Assembly: GCA_019137255.1 (NCBI GenBank)
Contig: WPDH01000049.1
Span: 124,001 to 188,000, forward strand
Reading direction: 5' to 3'
From: Corinectria fuckeliana
Lineage: Eukaryota; Ascomycota; Sordariomycetes; Hypocreales; Nectriaceae
DNA length: 64,000 bases
The notes under the pieces are model-generated. The model was not told the origin of the DNA, did not search any database, and worked only from the letters and a program-made list of their open reading frames with translations. The number at the start of each line of letters is the position of its first letter. The stretch's first letter is position 1. This document shows positions 12,504-22,404 of the stretch, piece after piece. The translations under genes and the position numbers were made by a program.

Positions 12504-13313
12504 ATGGCCACCAACGCCAAGCAGCCTGTAAAGAGCATCCTCAAGAAGCCGGCCGCCGACCAAAAAGAACCCGCTGCCGACCCGCGGGAGCTCGCCATCC
12601 AGCACGCCAACATCCTCCAGCACCGCAAAGACCTCGAATCCGAAATCCTCGACAGCCTCATCCTCCTCTCCGAGTACCCGCTGCTCCGAGAAGCTCCCTA
12701 CAGCTCAGCCAACCCCGCCCCTTCCGACGTTGTCGAGTTCAAGGCCCACGTCCGCCTCTTCCAGCCCTCCGACTACGACGACCTCATTGTCGAGCGCAAC
12801 GTCAATGAGCTGTGCGGATACACACTATGCGGACGGCCGCGGAGGCACATGGGCCCCGGGGGCCAGTGGAAGATCACCGGCAGTGGCGACATCGTGAAGC
12901 GCCAGGATCTCGAGATGTGGTGCTCGCAAAAGTGCGCGCGGCGGGCCATGTACGTCAAGGTCCAGCTGAACGAGACTGCCGCTTGGGAACGGGCTGGTAT
13001 CCCCGATATCCAGATCGAGCTGCTCGACGAGGATACGTCTGCCCAGACGGAGGCCGATCGCGTCGCCCGTAAGTTGGGTGACTTGAAGTTGGAGGACCAG
13101 CGACAAGCTGCGCGAGACACTGCTGCTCTTGCGCTGGAGCGTGGGCAGCGAACCCCGATATTACCTGACAAGCTCAAGGTGGAACTCAAGGAGAAAGACG
13201 TCGAGGCTCCGTCACCTACGATGAATACGCCGGACACTTACGATGACGACCATTTGATCGTCGAGGGCTATAAGAGCAAGCTCAACAAGGATACAGGGAA
13301 AAAGACGGCGTAG
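12504..13313 (+). CDS. RTR1: RNA polymerase II CTD phosphatase, RPAP2/Rtr1 family
   Basis: A single-exon gene of 269 residues. Rtr1/RPAP2 proteins act on phosphorylated serine 5 of the RNA polymerase II C-terminal repeats and help bring the polymerase into the nucleus. The family zinc-binding region is clear: C104 and C109 in NELCGYTLCG and C140 and C144 in MWCSQKCARR, followed by the conserved helix with YVKVQL. The N-terminal helix (about 25-60) and the segment around residues 80-100 fit the family fold. The tail from about 165 is charged and poorly conserved. Length is close to other fungal members. The ATG lies in a good context (GCCATGGCC). The gene is convergent with rps17, with 385 bp between the two stops. 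The family call is firm; enzyme activity is inferred from the family. Confidence 0.9.
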   Translation: MATNAKQPVKSILKKPAADQKEPAADPRELAIQHANILQHRKDLESEILDSLILLSEYPLLREAPYSSANPAPSDVVEFKAHVRLFQPSDYDDLIVERNVNELCGYTLCGRPRRHMGPGGQWKITGSGDIVKRQDLEMWCSQKCARRAMYVKVQLNETAAWERAGIPDIQIELLDEDTSAQTEADRVARKLGDLKLEDQRQAARDTAALALERGQRTPILPDKLKVELKEKDVEAPSPTMNTPDTYDDDHLIVEGYKSKLNKDTGKKTA

Positions 13314-13698
13314 TTCATGGGCTGTTGTCGGAAATGTGTCATAGATTTTGGCGTTGGCTAGGTGGGCAACTCATAGGGGCTGGCTCTGTTGAGAATATAG
13401 CAAGATACCCCGAAAAGAAGGGAGAGCGACCATCACTGCCGGTTCGGGCGTGGTCGAATGGACGCAACAGGCTTGGCCTTCCCAGAACTCTGAAATGGCC
13501 TCATTCAAGGTCGCAATCACAGCAGAGGAAGAGAGAGATGAAATGGCAATCAAGCGTCATCTCCAGATTTCTCTGGAGAATCGGCGACACCTTGGGGTTG
13601 GAAGATCTTTCTTTGAGACCTATGCACTCACTGTCCTAAGACGCCAAGCAGCAAAACCCTGTAAAATGCCATACACCCATATTCCCAATAAAATCTTT
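13314..13698. other. Convergent 3' intergenic region RTR1/rps17
   Basis: This 385-bp stretch lies between two stop codons facing each other and must hold both 3' untranslated regions. The AATAAA at 13686-13691 lies to the right of any RTR1 tail. I see no further gene. Confidence 0.5.
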
Positions 13699-14266
13699 TT
13701 AGTCCCGTCGAGGGGGGCGGTCGCCGAATCGTCGCTGGCCGCGTTCAGGCACCTGCTGCTGGGCGACCTGGATGACGTTGACGGGGATGGAGTCGAACTA
13801 GTATAGAGTCAGCATGGTGTTGCAACGGTGGAGTACTTCGGGGTGCACATACGCCAAGGTGCTTGAGGAGGTCCTTGGTCTCGCCGTCGACGTCGAGCTG
13901 TCCGCTCTCGGAGTTCTGGGTGAAGTCGAGAGCAGACACCTCGGGAACGTACTGATCCTTGCGCTCACGCTCCTCCTCCTGGAGCTTGAAGGAGATACCA
14001 CGGACGGGACCACGCTGAATACGCTTCATCAAGTGGGTGGTGTAGCCGGCAATCTGCAAAATTCGCCCTGGTCAATTTACTGCAATCCATCTTGTTCCAC
14101 TCGCGCTGGTGCTGCTAACCTTGTTGCGCAGGCGCTTCGAGGCGATGATGGCAATCTCATCGCAGATGCGCTTGTTGGTCTCGAAGTCGAGGGTGAGCTT
14201 CGGGTAGTACCGCTCAATGATGACCTTGGCGGACTTCTTGACAGTCTTGGTGCGGACGCGACCCAT
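13699..14266 (-). CDS. rps17: 40S ribosomal protein S17 (eS17)
   Basis: Three exons: 14266-14120, 14053-13853 and 13797-13699, giving 148 residues. Introns of 66 bp (14119-14054) and 55 bp (13852-13798) are both in phase 0 with GT...AG borders. The protein starts MGRVRTKTVKKSAKVIIERYY and continues with the typical eS17 core (DFETNKRICDEIAIIASKRLRNK, then IAGYTTHLMKRIQRGPVRGISFK). The short third exon encodes the conserved FDSIPVNVI segment and a basic fungal tail ending RRD. eS17 is part of the head and beak of the small cytosolic subunit. The second intron falls after LLKHLG, so reading through it gives a false tail. The promoter carries two CACGTG boxes. Identification is certain. Confidence 0.97.
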
Positions 14267-14691
14267 TTTGGCGGTATTGAGCTGGTGATCGTTGAGAGGT
14301 GGGTTGTGAAGGAGTCGTTCAAGGAATTGCGCCAAAGTCCGACAAATTTGGTGTTGAGTGGTGGGGTGCATCAGCAATTAGGGCTCACTTTTTTGCGCAC
14401 GTGACGATCACGTGATCGCGTCAATCCATGCAATCCCATTAGCTCCATCAACCGACGTCACAGGTTGACAGGTTGAATGAAAGATGTAGACCAAGGAATT
14501 GACGAGCGATTGCCTTTGCCAGAGCTCTATAGTATAAATCAGAGGTCCTTGATAAATTGAAGAGGTTCCAAGTTTTTTCTTGCTTTCAGTTCTACTTGTA
14601 CAGTTTGGTACATGGTTTCTTTAGTACACAGGAAGATGCTATCAATATACAGCGCGCCCACGTCATCATGTCTACTTGAAGAACGTTCCAA
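14267..14691. other. Intergenic region rps17/MRP51
   Basis: A 425-bp gap between two minus-strand genes. It contains the rps17 promoter on its left side (two CACGTG boxes at 14398-14414, pyrimidine tract on the minus strand) and the MRP51 3' end on its right. No other gene is seen. Confidence 0.5.
14398..14414. promoter_or_regulatory. Twin CACGTG boxes upstream of rps17
   Basis: Two CACGTG palindromes at 14398-14403 and 14409-14414 lie 11 bp apart centre to centre, about 130-150 bp upstream of the rps17 ATG. The second is inside a longer palindrome, GATCACGTGATC (14406-14417). CACGTG is the binding site of bHLH factors such as Cbf1. The spacing of one helical turn would put both sites on the same DNA face. 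Function is inferred from motif and position only. Confidence 0.5.
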
Positions 14692-16173
14692 TCATCGTTG
14701 TCGATCAAGGCCATAGCTGCTGGAGCTGCCTACGAAATCAGATCCCTCACCCTGAGGAGGCGGGGCAACATCTCCAAGAATCTCCTCAGCAACCCGGCCA
14801 ACTCTCCAGGGATCAGCCTCGGAACTCCTCCGCTGTTGCTGCTGCTGCTTTTGCTGTTGCTTTTGCTGCTGTTGCTGCTTCGGGGCGGTTTGCTGCTGGT
14901 CGTTGTACACGTTCTCTCGTCCCTGATACTCCTTGGCAATGAGTTGCGCCTCGGCATCGGCCTCCCGGAGCTGCACAACGACCTTGCCGCTGGGGTCAAT
15001 GCTCGCGGACTGAGGCTCGACGTACGCCTTAGCACCGCCAAATGTGGTGGTGTCCAAGTGTTGGATACCAGCAAGCATCTTCTTGTGGTGAGCAACGCGG
15101 TGGCGGGGTGGTCTTGCGTTGAACTCGTTATCGCCAGAGGGGGCATCGGCAACGAAGCCTCCAACACCCAACTTGGCGGCGTGAGCGCCAACCCTGGGAT
15201 ACACAACTCGTGACACGACGGGAGTACGTCGGCCCTGGGGGCCGTAGACAGGGTGGTTCTCCAAGTACGAGCTGGTCCGCAGATAGCTGATGCCGGCAGA
15301 GGGGTGGCTGGGAGGCGGTCCAGACTTGCCGTATGGGCTCTCGGCAGCGGCGTTGTCTCCCGTGGACAAGAAGGTCTGAATGATGCCGACGGGCTGTCCT
15401 AGGGGAGCCAGGTCAAGAAATTTGGAAACCAGTGCGTAGAGAGTAGCACGGTCGCTGCGCAGAGATCGCACGTAGTGGGTGAATTGCTCCTCCGTAATGT
15501 CGTTGGTGTTCATCTTGGGAGGCGGGGTTACGCCATTGTCCTTGGCCACCGAGGTCTGCTGCGCCGTCAGATCCTCGGCAAGCTTCTCTTTGAGTAGCTG
15601 TCGGAACTGAGCACGCTTAGGCCGTACTTTCTTCTCCAGATACTCAAGGAAATCACCCTCGGCCATCCTAGCCAGCCATGGTCCGCGGAACTTCCATCGC
15701 TTGTCATCGGCTCTGCCGGGGCGCGAGACAGTGAAATCCACGTCCTCCTCGAAGACGGATTTACGCCACAGCTCAGATCGGGCGGACATGCCTCCTCGCT
15801 CATTTCCCTTGGGGATGGAGAGGGCGACCTTGAGCTCCTGGAACTTCTCAAGGGACAGCGTGTGGTCTGCAGCGGACGCGAAGTCGGTAACGTTCTCGAT
15901 AGAGTCGACCTGCTTGACGCGGATGAGGGGAGTCGAGGTCGTCATGGTGGACTTGAGAGGGAACGGTCGCTTGAAGCCCCAGTCGCCCTTCTCGCGCGAG
16001 GAGAGGGGCGAGGTGATGGACTGATACTGAGGGTATTGTCGTGTCATGGTCGGGGACTTGTGCTCGCCGATGTGTAGGTTCGTGGACGGCGGTTCGGGGA
16101 GGGGTTTAGGAACTGAGAACAGTCGAGATGACCTTAGAAGCGCCCCTCCGGGCGACACGGTTCTGCCCCCCAT
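14692..16173 (-). CDS. MRP51: Mitochondrial small-subunit ribosomal protein Mrp51 (bS1m)
   Basis: Intronless, 493 residues. The block at residues 62-110 (GDWGFKRPFPLKST, TPLIRVKQVDSIENVTDF, ADHTLSLEKFQEL) is the signature of the fungal Mrp51 family. In yeast this protein is a small-subunit component needed for translation initiation of several mitochondrial mRNAs. The first 45 residues are basic, serine-rich and free of acidic residues up to about 26, as expected for a mitochondrial targeting sequence. The C-terminal part has a glutamine/lysine-rich run (roughly residues 428-455) encoded by a CAG/CAA tract at 14836-14885. The run is probably variable in length between strains. The start codon is the first ATG of the open frame and gives the targeting peptide. 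It shares a 360-bp divergent promoter region with the transglycosylase gene. Confidence 0.88.
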   Translation of the reverse strand: MGGRTVSPGGALLRSSRLFSVPKPLPEPPSTNLHIGEHKSPTMTRQYPQYQSITSPLSSREKGDWGFKRPFPLKSTMTTSTPLIRVKQVDSIENVTDFASAADHTLSLEKFQELKVALSIPKGNERGGMSARSELWRKSVFEEDVDFTVSRPGRADDKRWKFRGPWLARMAEGDFLEYLEKKVRPKRAQFRQLLKEKLAEDLTAQQTSVAKDNGVTPPPKMNTNDITEEQFTHYVRSLRSDRATLYALVSKFLDLAPLGQPVGIIQTFLSTGDNAAAESPYGKSGPPPSHPSAGISYLRTSSYLENHPVYGPQGRRTPVVSRVVYPRVGAHAAKLGVGGFVADAPSGDNEFNARPPRHRVAHHKKMLAGIQHLDTTTFGGAKAYVEPQSASIDPSGKVVVQLREADAEAQLIAKEYQGRENVYNDQQQTAPKQQQQQKQQQKQQQQQRRSSEADPWRVGRVAEEILGDVAPPPQGEGSDFVGSSSSYGLDRQR

Positions 16174-16533
16174 GGCGACTTTTGAGAGCTGTTGGCGAGC
16201 TCAATTGCCTGTTGGCGTCCTGGTGATGGGCGTCTGCTGGTGCAAGACGAGGAAAATTCGCCTGCTAGAAGCTCGAGCAGGATCTGCCGGCGATGACCCG
16301 GCCGGCTCTATTGGCCGAATTGGCTTGGGCACACGATGGCCGTCGTTGGCCTCGGGACCTGCCATAAGTTAGTGGACCCCACTGAAGTTGGGATTGGAAC
16401 ATTTGCCCTTCACTGCGCACTGGAACACATCAACTCCATATCAAGCCAATACGACTGAGTGAGCGAAAGCGGCCAGGTGAGAAGGTGGCACTTTCATCGT
16501 TGATATTGGAGGGAAATGCAAGCAGCCAGGAGG
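16174..16533. promoter_or_regulatory. Divergent promoter region MRP51 / transglycosylase
   Basis: A 360-bp region between two genes transcribed away from each other, so both core promoters must lie here or overlap the coding starts. No obvious TATA box or shared palindrome was seen. Confidence 0.45.
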
Positions 16534-17899
16534 ATGACGTCGGCTTCAAACATTTACTCGGCCCCGGCTCTGACATTTGAGCTTGTCGCACGCTGCTCTG
16601 TGAGTCTTACTGTCTATCTATACTCGACCTCCCTTTTTGAAAGCCATGCCCAGGTCTGACATATCCTACTCCAAGGTAGACAACGAGAGCGCGCGCCTCT
16701 GTTTTGACTCTGCCTCATGGTCCGGTTCAACTGCCCATGTTCATGCCAGTGGCAACCCAGGCATCTTTGAAAGGTCTTACGCCTGAGCAGCTCGAAGAGA
16801 CGGGTTGTCGGCTGTGCTTGAACAACACCTATCACCTCGGCCTGAAGCCAGGACAGGAGGTGTTGGATGTCATCGGCGGAGCGCATAAGCTACAAGGATG
16901 GAAGCACAATATCCTGACAGATAGCGGAGGGTATGTGTCTTTACGTCCTCGTGTACCGTAGTTAAACTCACTCTTCTCGACAGGTTCCAGATGGTCAGTC
17001 TCCTCAAGCTCGCAACCATCACCGAAAAGGGGGTTGAGTTCCTAAGCCCTCACGATGGGTCGCCCATGCTTCTTACTCCCGAGCATTCCATGTCGTTACA
17101 GAACAGCATTGGTAGCGACATCATGATGCAGCTTGATGACGTCCTCGTTACGACCTCCCCCGACAAGGCCCGCATGCGCGAGGCCATGGAACGCAGTGTG
17201 CGCTGGCTCGACAGATGCATCGTAGCGCACAAGAACCCAGACCGACAGAATCTATTTTGCATCATCCAGGGCGGTCTGGATCTTGAGATGCGTCGGGAGT
17301 GTTGCAGGGAGATGCTAGCCCGCGATACCCCCGGAATCGCCATCGGCGGACTCAGCGGCGGAGAGGCCAAGGAAGAGTATTGCCGAGTTGTGGAAGCATG
17401 CACCGCGATGCTCCCTGACCTCAAGCCTCGCTATGTCATGGGAATCGGGTATCCTGAAGACCTCGTGGTGAGCGTGGCCCTCGGCGCCGACATGTTCGAC
17501 TGCGTGTGGCCCACGCGGACAGCGCGGTTCGGCAACGCAGTGACTAAGAACGGGGTGCTCAACCTCCGCAACAAGAAACATGCCAACGAGTTCGGCCCTA
17601 TCGAGGACGGCTGTGGCTGCATGTGCTGCAGGTCCAAGGCAGACGGCGGCATGGGCATAAGCCGGGCGTTTGTTCACCACAACGCCAGCAAGGAGACGGT
17701 GGCGGCGCACCTGCTGACTATCCACAACGTGTGTTACCAGCTCAACCTCATGCGGGAGGTCCGCCAAGCCATCATCGAGGACCGGTTTCCGGCGTATGTG
17801 CGGCAGTTCTTCGCCGGGCTGTACCCCGAGAAGACGGAGTATCCGGAGTGGGCCGTCGGGGCGTTGAAGGGGGTTGGCATAGATTTAGCTTCCGAGTAG
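16534..17899 (+). CDS. Queuine tRNA-ribosyltransferase catalytic subunit
   Basis: Three exons: 16534-16599, 16680-16930 and 16984-17899, giving 410 residues. Introns are 80 and 53 bp. The first exon encodes MTSASNIYSAPALTFELVARCS; after splicing the sequence runs TTRARASVLTLPHGPVQLPMFMPV, matching the family start. The catalytic DSGGFQM motif spans the second splice junction. The second active-site aspartate lies in DMFDCVWPTRTARFG. The zinc site is CGCMCC with a downstream histidine region (LLTIHN). The enzyme exchanges guanine 34 for queuine in tRNAs for Asp, Asn, His and Tyr; in eukaryotes it works as a heterodimer with QTRT2. Budding yeast lacks it, many filamentous fungi keep it. An in-frame ATG at 16516 would add six residues, so the start is uncertain. 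Human symbol is QTRT1. Confidence 0.94.
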
Positions 17900-18158
17900 A
17901 CTGAATCAAGAACCATCAATTGAAAGCCAACACCAGAACCACCAGCAGTCCTGAAAAGTCATATTCTGTTGGTGGGACATCTGATGTAAATTTCTATGTA
18001 CGGTTGGGTCCCCTTCCATATGCCAAATGATGGCGCGCGTAGGCCGTATGTTTCCAATAAAGACTTCATTAAACACCCCGAGCATTCGTTAATCCAACGT
18101 AGTCGCCAAGAACATTCTCCAAGAAAATAGCGGATGAGTGCTTCCGCCTTTTGCCCGT
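17900..18158. other. Convergent 3' region
   Basis: A short gap (259 bp) between the stop of the transglycosylase (+) and the stop of the GPI-anchored protein (-). AATAAA on the plus strand at 18056-18061 could serve the transglycosylase transcript. No gene is seen. Confidence 0.4.
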
Positions 18159-19425
18159 TTACAGAGCAAGGGCCAGACCAGCAATGGCAGCGAGGACGGC
18201 ACCACAGGCGACGCGGACAGGGGCAGCAGCGTTGTCCTTGTCTTTGGAGTCGGCAGAGGTCTCGGCCGCGGTGGGTTGGACAGTGACGGTGACGGCATCG
18301 CCCATGTCGCCGAGGCCGCCGGAGCTGTCGGTGGTCGTCGCGCTCGCGGTGTCGGACTCGGTGGTGCTGGCGTCGGACGTGGTGACGATGGCGCCGTCGC
18401 AAACGTCGGTGAAGTTCTCGCAGAAGGTGGCGAAGGTCTTGGCAACTGTGAGGGGGGAGTTAGGAAACTTGCGACGATCTCAGTGCCAAGAAGAGGGAAC
18501 ATACCAGAGAGGGCGGTCTTGGACTCGCCGGTCTTGGCCCACTGGGAGCAGGTGGTGGCGAAAGAGTCGAGCTGGTCGGTCCAGGTGAGCTTGCCGGCAT
18601 GGGTACGGCAGCTGTAGTCACAATCCAAAGTCAGCGGCCGGATTTCTTGCTGTGGTAATTCTGCGGGGGCAAGTCCGCAAAGGGCTGGAAACAACTTACC
18701 AGTAGCACGAAGCCTGCTCCTTGAAGGGGAGGTCGGTGAAGTCCTCGATCTTGTTGGTGCAGGAAGTGAAGAGGCCGATCATGTCCTCGCAGGCCGTAGC
18801 ATAGGTCTGTTCGGCGGTTCTAGTGATGGTAGAGTCGCTGGTCTCCTCAGTCGAGCTGGGCTCCTCGGTCGTGGATCTCTCGCTGTCGTCGGTGCTGGTA
18901 GTGGTCTCCTCGGCCGTGGTCTCCTCGGTCGTGGTGGCTTGAGAGCTACCAGAGCAAGAGGCGCTTAAACCGCAGATGCTGTAAAGATCGCCGTAGGCTG
19001 AAGGGTATTATGATATTAGCCCGGGAACGGTTTTTGTTTTTGTTGTTGTATTTCTTCCACAGGCACTCATAATAGCCATGTGGTCGCAGCCGGACTGAGA
19101 GTCACTCACCGGAGTAGGAATCGCTGAAAGAGGGTCCCGCCTCATCAGAGAGGTAGCTCGAGCAGGCCGAGTACAAGGGGTAGACGGCCGTGTTATCGAC
19201 ACAGCAGGCACAGCCGAGAATGGCGTCGGGGTCCGCGGTGGCCAGGGCATCGGTGCCGCCCAGCGAAGTGACACAGCCGGCGACGTAATCGGCGACGACG
19301 GAGCAGGTGGTGTACTCGGGGTCGCTAACATCGACGGCGGCAACGTTGAGCAGGCCGGGGCCGACGGTCAGTTGCGCGGCCACGCTGCCGGCGGTGACGA
19401 TGGAGGAGAGGATAGCACCCTTCAT
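18159..19425 (-). CDS. Secreted cysteine-containing GPI-anchored surface protein
   Basis: Four exons: 19425-19110, 18997-18700, 18611-18505 and 18445-18159, giving 335 residues; introns of 112, 88 and 59 bp. A signal peptide is clear (MKGAILSSIVTAGSVAA, cleavage near residue 17). The middle has regularly placed cysteines (for example LGCACCVDN and CYCCRTH) and a threonine/serine/glutamate-rich linker around residues 120-155 likely to be O-glycosylated. The end is small-residue-rich followed by a hydrophobic tail (ACGAVLAAIAGLALL) with no residues after it, the pattern of a GPI attachment signal with a probable omega site near DNAA. I recognise no named family; the cysteine pattern does not match a CFEM domain convincingly. 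A cell-wall or plasma-membrane surface protein is the most that can be said. Confidence 0.75.
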
Positions 19426-22404
19426 TTTGACGGTTGACGGGACTGGCTTCTTGAGGAGCGAGGTTTGGATCGTGGCTGGACTCCGGTTGGCTTGGGTTGA
19501 GACGATCTCCGGGGCAGAGAAGAGAGGCAGGTGAAGAGGCAGAACCGAAGCAAGAAGAGGAGAGGTCTCCTGTCATTAAGAAGGTGGATGGGACCGGGAT
19601 AATAACTACAACGACAAGAACTAGCTGGACTTCCTATTCTGTACCGTGCCTCACTTGGCTTAGACTTGTGGTGCTCGCTCATGTTAAAGCTGCTTCTCCT
19701 GCCACCCCCCGGCACCGGGCCCCGTCACCGACGCCCCATCATTCCCCAATCCCAATCCCAATCCATCGTGAAAGCAGGCAGACAGCCAGCCAGCAGCAGC
19801 AGCCGAGAGAAAAGCAAGCAGCCCCGTGTGAGCCAGGGGTCGGCTCATCGCGCACTCACTCACTCACTCATTCCCTCACCCATTCATTCAGTCAAATCAC
19901 TCGCCGCGCTAGAAAGCTCGTCGCGGCCGGGGTGGTCTAGCAATGCGGGCTGCAGCTAAGACACGACGAGGCAGACAAGCAGAGTCCCCCCCGGATTGCG
20001 AGCCAATCACGGCCGTGGCTTCGTGCGGCTGAGGTGCTGCAGGGCGCGTCTCCGGCTCCAGCCCACTTCTGCAGAAGCAGCAGTCTAAGCCCGGTGAGGA
20101 TCGCCAAGGGACTGCCAAGAGTCTGGATATGAGAAGGGAGCAGCTAGATTAGCTAGGCAGCTTGCCGCTTCCCGAAATGACTGGGCCGCCACGGTGGACG
20201 GACGGACGTTTGTTTCGCTCGTTCGTTGTGAGGGAAGGCCGTAGCACTGTGGCACTGTCTTACACGTATGACTATGCGACTTGCCGAACTGAACATTGTT
20301 GAGACTCGGTGTCACCGCGAACCCGAATTATCTCAAGGATAGTGCTTGAGTGCCTTTTGAATACTGATTAGGCATATGCGGGATGTGCGCGGATACGGGA
20401 GGCATGTGTCTTGTCGTGTGGCACACTTGTTATTCGCTGTCTCGTCCCGCGTAGACATTTTGCAGCCACCATCACCGTCACCTAGTCTCAGCCCATCGTC
20501 TCAAACTGTTCTTCCCGCGCTCTAAATCAGACCAAAGCGCTCAGTTCTCTGGCCCCCGGCAACCAACCGGCACCAAGTGAAAGTTTTTACATTATTTCAG
20601 AAAAACCCCGCACACGGCATTCGTCTAGGCTAGTCATAGATAGTCATAGATAGGTGTTGAGAGCAATGTTCTTCCTTCTTCGATCCCCATCTAACACCAA
20701 GGCCAAGACTGGAAGCGAGTGAGTCCCCCCGACTCCCCTTTCCATCATCGAAACAGCCTTGGGCGCTGCTCCTGCGCTTCAGGGCGTCCAAGTAGGGAAC
20801 TAAGCAACCACATGGCTTCGGGGTTAGCACTCTTACAAAAAGCCCCTTGAATAAAGCGGAATGGCGGAGTTGTCGGAGCGACTAGCACCGTAGCTAGGCG
20901 TTTTCCGCCGGCCAGGTCTCCAATGGATCCTCTTAACTCCCCAGGAAAACGCCTCCGGGTCCGGGCTTCCCAGGCGTCCTGCTCAGGTCCGAACCGTCGC
21001 CACAAGCAGGCCAGCTCACCAACATACAAGCCCAAGAAGGAAGGGTTGGGACGGCTGGGTGATGAATGACCGCCAGAGTGGATCGTAAGGTTTGTACATC
21101 GGTATGGTTAACGCACAACGTGGGATGTAGACTAATAGAGATTAGGTAGTACCTAGAGTCGGGCTTCGGCCCAATATAGGCTACAGGGGGTAACGGGGAC
21201 GCCTATGTAGGCCTGGACCCCGAAGCTGGCGGGGAGAGTGTGACGGCCCTTGGCAGTGAGTGGCCGGCCGTGTCCAAGCCTGCACAGGGATTGTCGGAAA
21301 GCTCGCCTGTGGACTGCGGCCCTGATTGTGGGTGTGACGGTGCCTGGCAAGCCCGCCAACCTGCATCTCAACAATGGATCATGGTGGTGTCGCTGCAGCC
21401 ATCATCAGCCCGGCCGGCAAGCTACTATGTAGATGCAGAATTGATGGGGGCGCCGACAAGGCTCTGAATTCAACAGCCATCGGTCAACACCAGCGCCGCC
21501 TCTTTAGCCCCTCGTTTGATGAGTTATCCCTAATTCACAACCTGCTAATCAATCAAGCTGCTGCTGAGTCGTGTTGCAGTCCACGTGGGGCAATTCTGTG
21601 CCCGTGGAGCCTCAATTCACACTTCACACGGAAAACCTCCGACCCAGCCCGATCTGGCAGTCAGGAACCAACCGAGCCACCCGAGTTGGCAAAAAAGACG
21701 GCCTCGGGATTTTCAACAGAACCAACCATCGACCCGCCAGCTTGGTTTTGATCCTACTGTTGGTTTCGTCCACGGAGCGAGGGCCCGACCCATCAGGGAT
21801 TGTGGCGGGATGAGAGCAAGGGCCTGCCCGAGCCATCCAAGGACGCCAGGAAAGGGTTTAAAGAGTCATCCCAGCAAACGGTGGGCTTGAATCATGACCG
21901 AAGATCACCAAGCAACCCAATGTCGCTTACCTCCTGCAGTCTTGCTGTAGTTATTAGTACTCCGTACATAGGTGCCGATATGCGCGCATAAGCCAGATTA
22001 CCTGGGGTAATTGAACTCAGGGATTTATTTAAGGTCAAAGACAAGGTATGGGTTTGGCTTCAGATACGGCAATACGGCCCAGTGCCAGTCTACCAATAGC
22101 GTCCCAGGCCCCTAGGGTGTCACTCCCAGGCCTTCACTCGGCGTGCTTCCGTTTCCGACACGTGATCTGACGTCTCGGACGCGCTTTGGTCAACGCGACC
22201 CAGGGGCAAATGCAGATGGAGGGGCGCGGACGACGTCACGGTATCGCAAACCATCCAAGTCCAAAGTCGTCGTCGCCCAAAGGCAGAACTCCCAAAACGA
22301 CAAGGGTAGCTCCGGGGCCGCATGTGGCTGTGACTGCTCCAATCGCTCTTTTGCCTCCAAGGACCCCGCTGCTTGTCTCATGAGGCGTTGCGTCCGATCC
22401 TCTC
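19426..22404. other. Divergent intergenic region, 3 kb
   Basis: A long gap between the GPI-protein gene (-) and HOS3 (+). Near 19850-19890 there is a CACTCACTCACTCATTC-type repeat. A TACTCCGTAC motif lies at 21958-21967. Open frames here are short, in several frames, and have no recognisable domain. Promoters of both neighbours are expected at the two ends; the middle holds nothing I can name. Confidence 0.5.

Noticed and set aside
13745..14059. Continuous second exon of rps17 with a different tail
   Set aside because: It reads through the 55-bp second intron. Splicing restores the conserved FDSIPVNVI end.
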